Of a stretch of DNA of 18,196 nt, positions 7,114-14,897 are shown piece by piece (position 1 is the stretch's first letter; each line of letters begins with the position of its first letter). The notes under the pieces are model-generated. The model saw nothing but the letters and a program-made list of their open reading frames with translations, searched no databases and had not been told where the DNA came from. The translations under genes were made by a program, and so were the position numbers. Origin of the DNA: CAYGVT01 sp964353355 (GTDB taxonomy: Archaea; Thermoplasmatota; DTKX01; GCA-020343715). The stretch lies in the NCBI GenBank assembly GCA_964353355.1, contig CAYGVT010000049.1, positions 1 through 18,196 of the forward strand, in the 5' to 3' direction.

Positions 7114-7124
7114 GGATAATAAGG
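7114..7124 (-). promoter_or_regulatory. mtnA promoter (TATA-like)
   Basis: Read on the minus strand the bases are CCTTATTATCC, centred about 36 nt before the TTG start. With a start site about 26 nt downstream, the leader would just include the GAGGAG Shine-Dalgarno sequence at 7089-7094. mtnA therefore appears to have its own promoter even though the flavodoxin-like gene upstream runs in the same direction. Confidence 0.55.
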
Positions 7125-7180
7125 CTTGTGCAATCGTGCCAGCTGGACCCTGACAGCTGGGAGGGACCGGGGCACGGGGC

Positions 7181-7759
7181 TCAGGCGGCGCCGTTGCGCA
7201 AGCCGCTGCGCGCACGGCCGTCGCCGTTGGGGGCAGCGTCGCCGTTACCGCTGCCATTGCCGTTGCGGGGGAGCAGCCCCATCGTGTCCTTGACGATGCG
7301 CGCGGCCGCGCTGTCCAGGCCGCTCGCGCCGTCCTCGTTGATGCGCCAGGCCTCGTAGGCGTACGGCCGGCCGCCGCGCTCGCGCACGAGGCCGCGCAGC
7401 TCCTCGGCCGCGCGCTGGTCGCCGTTCGCGGTCGTCGTGAAGAGCACGACGGGCATGCCGGCGAGGCCGTCCGCCTCGCGGATGAACCGCCTGACGTAGG
7501 GCGCGATGCCTCTCCCCCACACGGGCGTGCCCACCAGCAGCAGGCTCGCGCCCTTGAGGTCCACGGGGTCGTAGGTGCAAGGCTCGGCGCCGCGGCCGAG
7601 CACGCACCTGAGCGCGCGGACGGGGCTGAGCGCGCGGGCGGCGTGGATCTGCCGGGAGTCCACGCTGAGCCCGGCCTCGTTCAGGCGCCGGGTGACCTCG
7701 AGGGCGAGGGCGTTGGTGTGCCCCGTCCTGGAGTAGTGGACCATGACCACACGTGGCAT
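7181..7759 (-). CDS. Flavodoxin-like protein
   Basis: 192 aa. It resembles FMN-binding electron-transfer proteins of the flavodoxin/NAD(P)H:quinone oxidoreductase fold. The N-terminus is beta strand VVMVHYS followed by the phosphate-binding loop SRTGHT (residues about 9-14, equivalent to the T/S-x-T-G-x-T loop). The second nucleotide-binding region is LLLVGTPVWGRGIAPYVRRFI, and the third strand is VVLFTTTANGD. The length up to about residue 165 is a normal single flavodoxin domain. The remaining tail (RNGNGSGNGDAAPNGDGRARSG) is low-complexity Gly/Asn-rich and looks disordered. ATG 7759 lies about 29 nt from a clear TATA box, so the gene is leaderless. A redox partner is not evident in the window. 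Assignment by fold motifs is confident, substrate unknown. Confidence 0.85.
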   Translation of the reverse strand: MPRVVMVHYSRTGHTNALALEVTRRLNEAGLSVDSRQIHAARALSPVRALRCVLGRGAEPCTYDPVDLKGASLLLVGTPVWGRGIAPYVRRFIREADGLAGMPVVLFTTTANGDQRAAEELRGLVRERGGRPYAYEAWRINEDGASGLDSAAARIVKDTMGLLPRNGNGSGNGDAAPNGDGRARSGLRNGAA

Positions 7760-7783
7760 CGGGGTGGGGTTAACATGAGGGGG

Positions 7784-7793
7784 TTAATAAAGG
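7784..7793 (-). promoter_or_regulatory. Leaderless promoter of the flavodoxin-like gene
   Basis: On the minus strand the bases are CCTTTATTAA, centred about 29 nt before the ATG at 7759. This is the normal distance from an archaeal TATA box to the first transcribed base, so translation would begin at or very near the 5' end. Confidence 0.65.
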
Positions 7794-7857
7794 TTGCGAA
7801 ATGCTGGATAGGGATTCTCCACGTCCCTGGGCTTGGTATCTGATGCGTAATATCGGA

Positions 7858-7949
7858 GCCTGCTTGAATTGCCTTAAGGTGCCCTGTAACTACCTACTGG
7901 TAGGCAGTAGGGCAATGACCTCCTTACGTGGTGGCACATTGTAGCAGGC
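7858..7949. other. Potential structured RNA or nested inverted-repeat element
   Basis: In the 291-bp gap between the divergent flavodoxin-like and zinc-ribbon genes, an outer 7-bp perfect stem, GCCTGCT (7858-7864) / AGCAGGC (7943-7949), encloses a second stem, TGCCCT (7880-7885) / AGGGCA (7909-7914). Inside that, ACT/AGT and CCTAC/GTAGG (7893-7897 / 7900-7904) continue the hairpin with one mismatch and a 3-nt bulge. An alternative pairing ATTGCC (7868-7873) / GGCAAT (7911-7916) competes. The lengths are suggestive of a small RNA or an upstream regulatory element, but the T-loop and D-loop of a tRNA are missing. The rest of the gap (7794-7857, 7950-8003) shows nothing I can name. Confidence 0.35.
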
Positions 7950-8003
7950 CCAGAACAATCCTACGGATGTGAGGAGGCTGAAGATGAAGGATTCAAGAAA
8001 GAG

Positions 8004-8045
8004 AAAAGTATTTAGTCCCCAAGTGTTATCCGTTTTTAAAGGGGG
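8004..8045 (+). promoter_or_regulatory. Promoter and ribosome binding site of the zinc-ribbon pair
   Basis: AAAAGTATTTAG (8004-8015) looks like a purine-rich BRE plus TATA box. A start site about 26 nt downstream lies near 8037, just before GGGGG (8041-8045), a Shine-Dalgarno sequence 5 nt before the ATG at 8051. Unlike most genes here, this one would have a short leader and use SD-dependent initiation. Confidence 0.45.
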
Positions 8046-8050
8046 ATAAT

Positions 8051-8530
8051 ATGCCCAAGAAAGTGGGTGCTAGTAAGGGTTCCCTAGGCGGTTCGAAAGG
8101 ATGGAAATCTACTCGCCCCAGGGGCCGTCATGTCCATTGTGGGCGGTGCGGGGCAATGAATTACCTGACCAAAGCCGAGTTCGCCTTATTCGAGGACACA
8201 TTACCTGCCCCATATGAATTTACATGTCTGAACTGCGGTAGGACCGTAAAACCGTGGACCTTGGGATCACTCCTCCAGGATGTCGGTGCAGTTCTTGGGA
8301 ACGCGGGAGGTCCGGGGGTCCAACCGGAGATTGAGGACGCGTTCGCTGTTTTCTCAGATGCGTCGGCAGTTACCTACAATGCGGTGAAGGCCACCTTTGA
8401 CAAGTGCTTTAAAAAGCTTGAATCCACAATGGATCGGAAAAAGCTTGAAGATATCAAGATACTGGTGGAGAACGACCTGAAGAAGGATATGAAAACGACT
8501 CTGCAACACATCCTACTAGTACTCGAATGA
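8051..8530 (+). CDS. Zinc-ribbon protein with helical C-terminal domain, unknown function
   Basis: 159 aa. The basic, Gly/Ser/Lys-rich N-terminus (MPKKVGASKGSLGGSKGWK) is followed by a zinc ribbon: HCGRCGAMNYL (C about 30 and 33) paired with CLNCGRTVKPW (about 59 and 62). Residues about 70-159 are predicted by eye to be helical and charged (FDKCFKKLESTMDRKKLEDIKILVENDLKKDMK), ending in a hydrophobic patch (HILLVLE). No membrane segment. I do not recognise a family. The ATG has a strong SD. GC content is visibly lower than in the flanking chromosome (hand count 32% for 7981-8040), and a second zinc-ribbon gene follows after 85 bp, so the two may be co-transcribed and of foreign origin. Confidence 0.7.
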   Translation: MPKKVGASKGSLGGSKGWKSTRPRGRHVHCGRCGAMNYLTKAEFALFEDTLPAPYEFTCLNCGRTVKPWTLGSLLQDVGAVLGNAGGPGVQPEIEDAFAVFSDASAVTYNAVKATFDKCFKKLESTMDRKKLEDIKILVENDLKKDMKTTLQHILLVLE

Positions 8531-8615
8531 ACACGAAATACCACTGACGATAAATGTAAGAGGAAAGCGACCATCAAGATGAAGAGTGAAAGGTAACAAC
8601 CAGGAGATGGAGAAA

Positions 8616-9011
8616 ATGCCGAAAAACTGTCCATACAAGGTGCAACCGCCGACTCATATGACGCAGACCGAGCGGGGTCCAGTCTGTAACAATTCTACTT
8701 GCAAAAAACCCCTGGTCTACTACTGCAAGGAGACTTCTTGCGGTCACCTCCTGGGTTCGGGGGATAATTGCACCGATGGTCATACCCAGGGTGGGGATTA
8801 CACTCCCCATGTCGTTGATCATTGCCACTGCCCCTACTGCGGCATCGACCTGCCGGATAAGCGCAAGACATGTCCAGTGTGTGGGGGGATTTTAAAGTAC
8901 TACTGCCCCATCTGCCTACTCGTAGAGGTACCTCCAGCATCGACCAGCCACCCAACGGTTCCTCCCCCAGACCATACCTACTACACTGTCTGTCCATCCA
9001 TTCCTCATTAG
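8616..9011 (+). CDS. Multi-zinc-ribbon small protein, unknown function
   Basis: 131 aa from ATG 8616 (starting MPKNCPYKVQ). GTG 8586 and ATG 8607 are in-frame alternatives, but GGAG lies at a workable distance only before 8616. Cysteines are dense: an N-terminal cluster (CPYK; CNNSTCKKP; YYCKETSCGH; C...H) and a double zinc ribbon in the second half (CHCPYCGIDLP, CPVCGGILKYYCPICLL). The tail is Pro/Thr/His-rich. Double zinc ribbons usually mediate protein or nucleic-acid contacts; no enzymatic motif is visible. It follows the 159-aa zinc-ribbon gene on the same strand, shares its low GC (hand count 43% for 8581-8640) and converges on the giant surface-protein gene 37 bp away. Function unknown; a role with the giant gene is only a positional guess. 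Confidence 0.7.
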   Translation: MPKNCPYKVQPPTHMTQTERGPVCNNSTCKKPLVYYCKETSCGHLLGSGDNCTDGHTQGGDYTPHVVDHCHCPYCGIDLPDKRKTCPVCGGILKYYCPICLLVEVPPASTSHPTVPPPDHTYYTVCPSIPH

Positions 9012-9034
9012 CCTAGGTCTGGATATTCTGTGAT

Positions 9035-9049
9035 GGCGATAGTATCGCC
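9035..9049. terminator. Palindrome between convergent genes, probable bidirectional terminator
   Basis: GGCGATA (9035-9041) and TATCGCC (9043-9049) are a perfect 7-bp inverted repeat around a single central G. It fills the 37-bp gap between the stop of the zinc-ribbon gene (9011) and the stop of the giant minus-strand gene (which ends at 9049). Its location suits transcription termination from both directions. It lacks a clear T-run, and archaeal termination depends mainly on T-runs, so a protein-binding site is the alternative. Confidence 0.45.
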
Positions 9050-12000
9050 TATTCCACGATAGGTCCATCCCGCTCGTCGATGAGCAGCGTGCGGCCCTCG
9101 ATCTCACCGAGCACTGCCTCCGACCTCAAGGGCACCATGGGGGGTTTCCCGGGATGGCTCTCTACGAAAAGCCTATCAAGCTCCCTCTTGAAGTCCGCCA
9201 GCAGGCCCGTGATGGGCTCCATGTCAGTGCTCGCGGCGAAGAACTCGAACGCCCTCTTCTCATCGATGACCCCCAGCCTCATGACGATCTGGTGGCCCTT
9301 GACCTTCGTCTCGCCGTAGTACCAGACCTCGGCGCAGTAGGACGGTCCCTCCCTGATGTACTGCCTGACCATCTGGATGGCGTTGCCCGCGAGGGCCCGC
9401 CTGCCCAGGTCGAGCAGCGAGGCGGGGGCCAATCCCTCAGGGTAGCGGAACGCGCGGACGTCGGAGTTGTGGAGCTTCTCTTTGATGAGCCTGCGGAGCA
9501 TCGCGGTGTTCGCATGCGTCTTGGTGAAGAAGATGGGGCACACGACATCGGCCCTGCGGCGCTTCATCTCGACGCGGTGCAGCTCGCCCTTCGGGTCGTA
9601 GTAGACAAGCGTACCGTCGAGGTGCGTGCCATGGCAGATCTGCGGGTCGAGCAGCAGCGCCACGGACTTGCGCTCCTCTGGTCTGATGTTGCCCAGGATT
9701 ATCGAATCCCCGCGCACATCGAGCGAGACCGGTATCACGCGCTCCAGCCGCAGCATGTCGTGGTCGTAGTGGACCTCGATGGACGCGTCCGTCACCGACT
9801 CCTTGGTCGCGTTCACGACGGCGAGCTTCAGCCGCACGTAGCCCCTGTGAAAGTCGATGGAGGAGAGCAGCGACACCGCCGGGGTGGGCGCTGGTCCTTT
9901 GATGTCGGCCCTGGTGATGGTCGCGGTCTTCTCGAACAGCGGCATCACCATGTCGGTCATGCCGGATAGGGGCGTGAGGTCCCCGTCCCAGTGCTCGATG
10001 ACGCCCGAGTACGACACCTCGATGCGCTCGACGGTGGCCTCCAGCTCCTCGTTCAGCGCCGCGTCGGGCTCGCCGTAGATGATGGCGGCCACGTTGAGGT
10101 GCGCGCCGGTCTTGATGACGATGAGGCTGTCGCCGTACTTTATGCTCTCGAGCTCGCCGCCCTTGTGAAGGCCCTCCTGGACGATGCCCTGGACCGCGAT
10201 GAGCATCCCCGACATGAGGTCCGCGTCGGCGGTCTTGCACGTGTCCCTGGAGCACTCCGCGATGAGGCGCCCGTCCTTGTAGATGACGAAGATCTCCTCG
10301 ACGAGGTGACGTGGACTGGTAGCCACTGAGGCAGCTCCCGCTGCCGGAATCCCGGTGGTGCCTACCTCGACGATGAGGTCCCCCGAGACCTTGCCAGTCT
10401 CAGCCGCACCTACCACCCTCCGCCGTCTAATTGACATCGCCATCAATGTTACAATTGCTGCGAGAATGATAATGATGAGGATGGGCAGCCACCCAAAACC
10501 ATCTGGCGGAGGGCTGAACGGCACTGTGTCGGTCCGAGCACCGGGTCCGCGTGAGCTGATGGACTGGATGTAGTAGTAGGTCGTTCCATCGTCCACGGAG
10601 TCATCGACCCATCCGCTTGCCGATGGGTCGAGGGTAGCGACGGGCTCCATGCTGCTGGCCAACCGACCTTTGTAGATGACGAAGCTCACAGGGGGAAGCC
10701 GATCTGGATAGTCCGGAAGGGTCCATTTGAAAATGACCTTGCCGTCCTTGTACCTGATCGGTTGCAGGATAACCATGCCGCAGTTGGCCCTTGGCCTGCC
10801 TGGAGCCGTCTGATTGAGCAGCGCTTCGCCCACATCGTTCACGGCCATGACGGCGTACGTGTAGTTCTGACCGTTGATGAGGCCTTTGTCGGTCCAAATT
10901 TGTGATCTTACCTGGACCGTATGGACCAGTACCATTGTGGTCGTGTTCGCTCCCCTGTAGACATTGTAAGACATCACCATGCTGCCTCCATCGTCCATCG
11001 GTGGAGCCCATGACAGCACTACCTCCCCGTCACCATCCCCGATTGTGAGGTTGAAGACATCGCCGGGGATTGTCGCCCTCGTCTCCCACGCGAGGTTGGA
11101 CGGGTCCCCTTCATTGTCCGCGGCATTCCTAGCTCGGACCTTGTAATAATATAGATGGCCGAGCAGCGCATCCGTGTCAAGGTACGTCGTCCCGATATAG
11201 ACAGGATAGGAGAGATCCTCGAGCTTCTGTTCGGACGGTCCTTTCTGGATAATGTAGACCAAAGGATAAGCCCCTGTCCAATCCGGTGCCATCCAATCGA
11301 GTTGGATGCCGGCCTTGACGGACTTTGCGGTCAACGAACTCGGTGCGTTGGGGATGGCCATCGGTGTCGCGTTCACAATGTTGCTGGCGGGGCTCTCCCC
11401 CCCAGGATTGAGGGCGGTGACCTTAAAGAAGTATTTGACATCGTTGATAGCGCCGGTATAGTTGTAGGCCGTGTCGAATATCCGGTCTGAGTGCTGATTA
11501 AAGGAGCTGCCTGTGGTCGAGATGTGAACGATGTAGTGCTCAACGGGTGCTCCGTTGTTGTCGGAGGGAGCCTTCCACGTGAGGATGACCCAACCGTTAC
11601 CAGGCTTCGCGTCGAGCTCCCTCGGGGGGGAGGACCGACCGAACGGTGTGGCGGGGAAGTTGTTCGGGGTCTCCCTATCACTTGTCCCGTTGGCATTGAC
11701 CACCTCGATGTAGTAGAAATAGGGTTGCCCGTTCGTCAGACCCGAGTGCAAGTAGTCATGCTGCGTGGGTTCGATAGGCACAGAATATGGGGGGTTGTCT
11801 TTGGCAATGCCCCACCATATGCGGTAGCCGCCGATTCTCGAACCGCCATCGCTCGCTGGTTGTTCCCAGCGTAGTCTGACCTCCTCGTTATCTGCTGTCG
11901 CTGTGACATTGGTGGGCTTTGAAGGCCTATCTAGGGGCAAGGCATCTGCTATATTGCTCGATGTGCTATTCCCAATCGGATTGAATGCTAATATGAGGTA

Positions 12001-14679
12001 GTAGTAATGAAGACCGGTTTGGACGTCCGGGTCGATCCATATGGTATCGCCTCCTCCCAGGACACCCACGGTCTTGTCGATGTCCGCAGCATCATCGCCC
12101 CTCAGGACGTAGTAGCCGTCAAGCTGACCTCCATTATCGAGAGGTGGGTCCCATGAGAGGTTCACCGTGCCTCCCCCGGTCTCCCAGCCGAGGCCACGTG
12201 GGGCAGTCGGCCTGCCAAGCGGATGGGCGAGCACGGGATTGCATCTTGATCCCTCGAAGGCGGAGTTCTCAGCGCTCAATGAATAATGGTAATCCTGGCC
12301 ATTGATAGAAAGTGAATCGACGAATGAGGTCTGCGACCAGGCCAGACGGGCCACTTTCTGAAGCGGTCCTCCCTGGGTCGTGTTGGTTCTGTAGACCGAG
12401 TATCCGATGACCTGTGCCTCCTTGAACTGCGGGGGGCACCATGTCAGGCTTGCAATATGATCGCCGGTGGTGACCTTCAGGTCCCTTGGCGGTCCCGGGC
12501 TGATATCCAGGGGGGACAGGTTCAGTCTCATCAGGAAACCATCGGTGCCGCCGCTTAGGTTGGTGGAGTATGCATCGCTTGTCGTGGGGAAGTCGGGCGA
12601 TGTGGTCTGGCCACACAAAAGCAGACTCCCTGACGTGCCCTGGGATATCCCGTATTGGCCGATGGATTCGTTCCCGGCTCCGCCAATGTACGTGCAATAC
12701 ACTGGTCTCCACGTTGTCGTATTAAATGCAGTGAGATATGCATCGGTAAACCCACGATGGATGGGGTCGAATGTCCCATCTGACACTGGGAGGTCAGTAG
12801 ACTCGGTGTACCCAGTCATGAATGCCCGGTCCGCCATTTCCGATAGCACTATTCGGTTCACGGTGTCATATGTGCTCCCTCCGAAGAATGTGCTCATCAC
12901 CAGTGTGGAGAGAGTGGAATCGAGGACAGAGAGGTAGACACCAGTTGTCCCACCGAGCTGCCGTGAAAATGCCCCGTCCGTCGTCGGGAAGTCGTCAGAG
13001 GTGGTGATACCGACCACAATGACGTCACCAATTGAGGAGAGCACGATGCTCGTGCATCCATCCATATAGTTCCCGCCCAGGAACGTCCCATGCTCTATCG
13101 TGCTGCCCGTAGGGTCGAGGACGATGATGTATCCGTCGTCGTACAAAAACCTTGAACTCTCATATGCACCAGGGGGCATATCGAACGATCCGGTCGGCCT
13201 TGAGTCTGTATTGCCTACTATGTACAGCCGACCATCGGCATCGACGGTGACGTCCATGCAGGCATCATTGCCGTCCCCATCGATGTACGTGCAGTAGGCG
13301 AGCGCGGTCGGCGTCGATGTGAACCTGGCAACGAACCCACCCGAGAAGGATGGAAACTGCATTGTCCGACAGAAGGCGCCTGACGTGCATGGTAAATCGT
13401 CGGAGTAGGTCCTACCATGGAGGTAGAGGTTCCCATCATCGTCCGCATTGAACCCGAGGATATAGTCCCTGTTGTTCCCCCCGAAGTAGGAGCTGAAGAG
13501 GAGAGTTGAGGCGTTCCAGTTGAGGCTGAGGAGGAAGGCCTCGTCCCATTCCTGTGTGCTGTCCAGCTCGTCGACCAACGGGAAGTCCGGGGAATAGGTC
13601 GAGCCCCCGATGAACATCCTATCACCTGGCATGACGAAGAGGTTGAGAGGGGTCTCACTACCCGAACCTCCGATTCTGTATACCGTGACAGGTGGATTGC
13701 CCAGACCGGGGATGATAAGGCCGAAGATATCCCCTATCATCGACGTATAGTTGACGCCGGTGCCCTTGGGGAAAATGGCCGTGCTGTCAGTCCGTCCAAC
13801 CACGTGGACGTTCCCTTGTGAATCCTCCTTCACTGCAAAGAGGTACTCGTCCTGCATCCCTCCGCACAATGTGGAGAACTCGATGCCAGGGTCCACGGTG
13901 AACGGCCTGGATTCGTCGATGCCGTCCGGAAGGGAGAAGGCGACCCGATTGTTGCCGAGGAGCATGAAATTGGAAAGGCGCTGCCCGTCGTTCCCATCGT
14001 TAGCACGCTGGATGACGATTGGGCGTGCGTCCCTTAGGGACCCTGCGGCCGTGCTCGCGAGCAGGTCCCCGGTGATGGGGTCTATGCCAAGACACTCGAC
14101 TCCCTCGTACGCGAGGACGACGCTGGCCAGTTCTGCCCCCTGACTGATGTCGATGTCGTACTTGAATCGTCCCTCGGAGAAGTAGAACCGGACGTCCACG
14201 CCGTCGTAGACGTCCTCCATGGTAATCTCTGGGAACGCCATCGCCCCGTGCACCCAACGAGCAGGGTCGTTTCCGTAATAGAAGTGGTTAAGGCACCCCG
14301 CCGCACCACGGCCGACGGGCTGCACCTCCCTACCGCCCTCGAAGGTGAGTGTCGAGGTCACGAGCCTCGCGCGGTCACCTTCTATCGGGGCCTTCTGGAC
14401 GAAGACGAGCCCATTGGGCACAATTCCTATGGAGAGCGGGTCCCCCTCCGCGTAGAACCTTATCCTGTCATTCTGCACCTGGCCAATGTTCTCGATGAAC
14501 TGGTACCCCGCCAGTCCTATCGTCTGTTCCAGTGTTCCGGTCGAAGGGGAGGGAACGGTAGCGATTGAATCGGCCTGGTCCGGACTGTTGGCCCGGGGTC
14601 CTTGGGTCTGGAGCATGGTGAGAATCGTGATGACGGCCAGTATAATACAGGCGAGCGTCCTCAGAGTCCGGTTTCCCAC
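9049..14679 (-). CDS. Giant transmembrane surface protein: SBBP propeller, seven Fn3, TM helix, cytoplasmic roadblock/longin-like and archaeal C-terminal module
   Basis: Residue numbers here count from the upstream GTG at 14712 (1887 aa); from GTG 14679 the protein is 1876 aa. Order: signal/anchor helix 16-34; N-terminal beta domain about 65-275 beginning FIENIGQVQNDRIRFYA, typical of SBBP-repeat proteins; SBBP-type repeats about 275-735 (patterns such as YCTYIGG..N, STFFGGSTYD, VVGITTSDDFPTTDGAF); seven Fn3-like domains starting near 741, 834, 929, 1027, 1120, 1215 and 1310 (V.LSW.PP..NGG....Y.VYRG); a single TM helix 1407-1429 (WLPILIIIILAAIVTLMAM) followed by RRRR, so the C-terminus is inside. 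The cytoplasmic part is a roadblock/longin-like domain about 1470-1590 (EEIFVIYKDGRLIAECSRD) and a module about 1606-1843 with VVCPIFFT, EVWYYGETKVKGHQIV and FEFFAASTDMEPITGLLA, which I recall as a recurrent euryarchaeal cytoplasmic family. Start: TATA-like boxes at 14720-14728 and 14698-14710 place transcription downstream of GTG 14712, so GTG 14679 (preceded by GGGGTGGGG) is preferred. Probable adhesion or sensing across the membrane. Confidence 0.88.
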   Translation of the reverse strand: MGNRTLRTLACIILAVITILTMLQTQGPRANSPDQADSIATVPSPSTGTLEQTIGLAGYQFIENIGQVQNDRIRFYAEGDPLSIGIVPNGLVFVQKAPIEGDRARLVTSTLTFEGGREVQPVGRGAAGCLNHFYYGNDPARWVHGAMAFPEITMEDVYDGVDVRFYFSEGRFKYDIDISQGAELASVVLAYEGVECLGIDPITGDLLASTAAGSLRDARPIVIQRANDGNDGQRLSNFMLLGNNRVAFSLPDGIDESRPFTVDPGIEFSTLCGGMQDEYLFAVKEDSQGNVHVVGRTDSTAIFPKGTGVNYTSMIGDIFGLIIPGLGNPPVTVYRIGGSGSETPLNLFVMPGDRMFIGGSTYSPDFPLVDELDSTQEWDEAFLLSLNWNASTLLFSSYFGGNNRDYILGFNADDDGNLYLHGRTYSDDLPCTSGAFCRTMQFPSFSGGFVARFTSTPTALAYCTYIDGDGNDACMDVTVDADGRLYIVGNTDSRPTGSFDMPPGAYESSRFLYDDGYIIVLDPTGSTIEHGTFLGGNYMDGCTSIVLSSIGDVIVVGITTSDDFPTTDGAFSRQLGGTTGVYLSVLDSTLSTLVMSTFFGGSTYDTVNRIVLSEMADRAFMTGYTESTDLPVSDGTFDPIHRGFTDAYLTAFNTTTWRPVYCTYIGGAGNESIGQYGISQGTSGSLLLCGQTTSPDFPTTSDAYSTNLSGGTDGFLMRLNLSPLDISPGPPRDLKVTTGDHIASLTWCPPQFKEAQVIGYSVYRTNTTQGGPLQKVARLAWSQTSFVDSLSINGQDYHYSLSAENSAFEGSRCNPVLAHPLGRPTAPRGLGWETGGGTVNLSWDPPLDNGGQLDGYYVLRGDDAADIDKTVGVLGGGDTIWIDPDVQTGLHYYYLILAFNPIGNSTSSNIADALPLDRPSKPTNVTATADNEEVRLRWEQPASDGGSRIGGYRIWWGIAKDNPPYSVPIEPTQHDYLHSGLTNGQPYFYYIEVVNANGTSDRETPNNFPATPFGRSSPPRELDAKPGNGWVILTWKAPSDNNGAPVEHYIVHISTTGSSFNQHSDRIFDTAYNYTGAINDVKYFFKVTALNPGGESPASNIVNATPMAIPNAPSSLTAKSVKAGIQLDWMAPDWTGAYPLVYIIQKGPSEQKLEDLSYPVYIGTTYLDTDALLGHLYYYKVRARNAADNEGDPSNLAWETRATIPGDVFNLTIGDGDGEVVLSWAPPMDDGGSMVMSYNVYRGANTTTMVLVHTVQVRSQIWTDKGLINGQNYTYAVMAVNDVGEALLNQTAPGRPRANCGMVILQPIRYKDGKVIFKWTLPDYPDRLPPVSFVIYKGRLASSMEPVATLDPSASGWVDDSVDDGTTYYYIQSISSRGPGARTDTVPFSPPPDGFGWLPILIIIILAAIVTLMAMSIRRRRVVGAAETGKVSGDLIVEVGTTGIPAAGAASVATSPRHLVEEIFVIYKDGRLIAECSRDTCKTADADLMSGMLIAVQGIVQEGLHKGGELESIKYGDSLIVIKTGAHLNVAAIIYGEPDAALNEELEATVERIEVSYSGVIEHWDGDLTPLSGMTDMVMPLFEKTATITRADIKGPAPTPAVSLLSSIDFHRGYVRLKLAVVNATKESVTDASIEVHYDHDMLRLERVIPVSLDVRGDSIILGNIRPEERKSVALLLDPQICHGTHLDGTLVYYDPKGELHRVEMKRRRADVVCPIFFTKTHANTAMLRRLIKEKLHNSDVRAFRYPEGLAPASLLDLGRRALAGNAIQMVRQYIREGPSYCAEVWYYGETKVKGHQIVMRLGVIDEKRAFEFFAASTDMEPITGLLADFKRELDRLFVESHPGKPPMVPLRSEAVLGEIEGRTLLIDERDGPIVE

Positions 14680-14697
14680 GGTCCCCACCCCTGGTGG

Positions 14698-14728
14698 CCT
14701 TTTTATTAGCACCGCGGACGATATATCT
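14698..14728 (-). promoter_or_regulatory. Promoter region of the giant surface-protein gene
   Basis: Two AT-rich boxes stand out on the minus strand: AGATATATC (14720-14728) and GCTAATAAAAAGG (14698-14710). The second is centred about 25 nt before GTG 14679 and would make that start leaderless; the first would give a leader carrying the GGGGTGGGG stretch. Both argue against use of GTG 14712, which lies between or above them. Confidence 0.5.
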
Positions 14729-14866
14729 TCTTTTCGGTGACATCGCCTCCAGTCGGCCAGTCAATGAGGATGATGTCATCTTGCGTGCGGACCAGGCCCA
14801 TCAGCACAGGGGCGGCGACGCCCACAAGCTATTTCTGGGTGAAGCATGATTCGCCCGCCGCTGACC

Positions 14867-14890
14867 GGGGCCCCCACGGGCCCCAGGGGG
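14867..14890 (+). promoter_or_regulatory. GC-rich leader hairpin and Shine-Dalgarno before the aminotransferase
   Basis: GGGGCCC (14867-14873) and GGGCCCC (14878-14884) form a 7-bp all-GC stem with a 4-nt loop (CCAC). Directly after it comes GGGGG (14886-14890), 7 nt before the ATG at 14898. The stem is stable, and alternative pairing of the stem's C-runs with GGGGG could hide the ribosome binding site, so it may tune translation. No convincing TATA box is seen upstream (CTATTTC at about 14829-14835 is weak). Confidence 0.45.
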
Positions 14891-14897
14891 CGTACCC

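Noticed and set aside
6082..7119. Plus-strand 345-aa open frame opposite mtnA
   Set aside because: Arg/Gly/His/Asp-rich shadow with no domain; the minus frame carries all MtnA motifs.
7858..7949. tRNA gene closed by the GCCTGCT / AGCAGGC stem
   Set aside because: No GGTTCRANYCC T-loop precedes the 3' strand, there is no D-arm pattern, and the inner hairpin does not match an anticodon arm, so I only list it as a potential structured element.
7960..7995. C/D box guide RNA (GATGTGA, CTGA, GATGA near each other)
   Set aside because: The boxes are too close together to leave guide sequences of normal length and the C box is imperfect.
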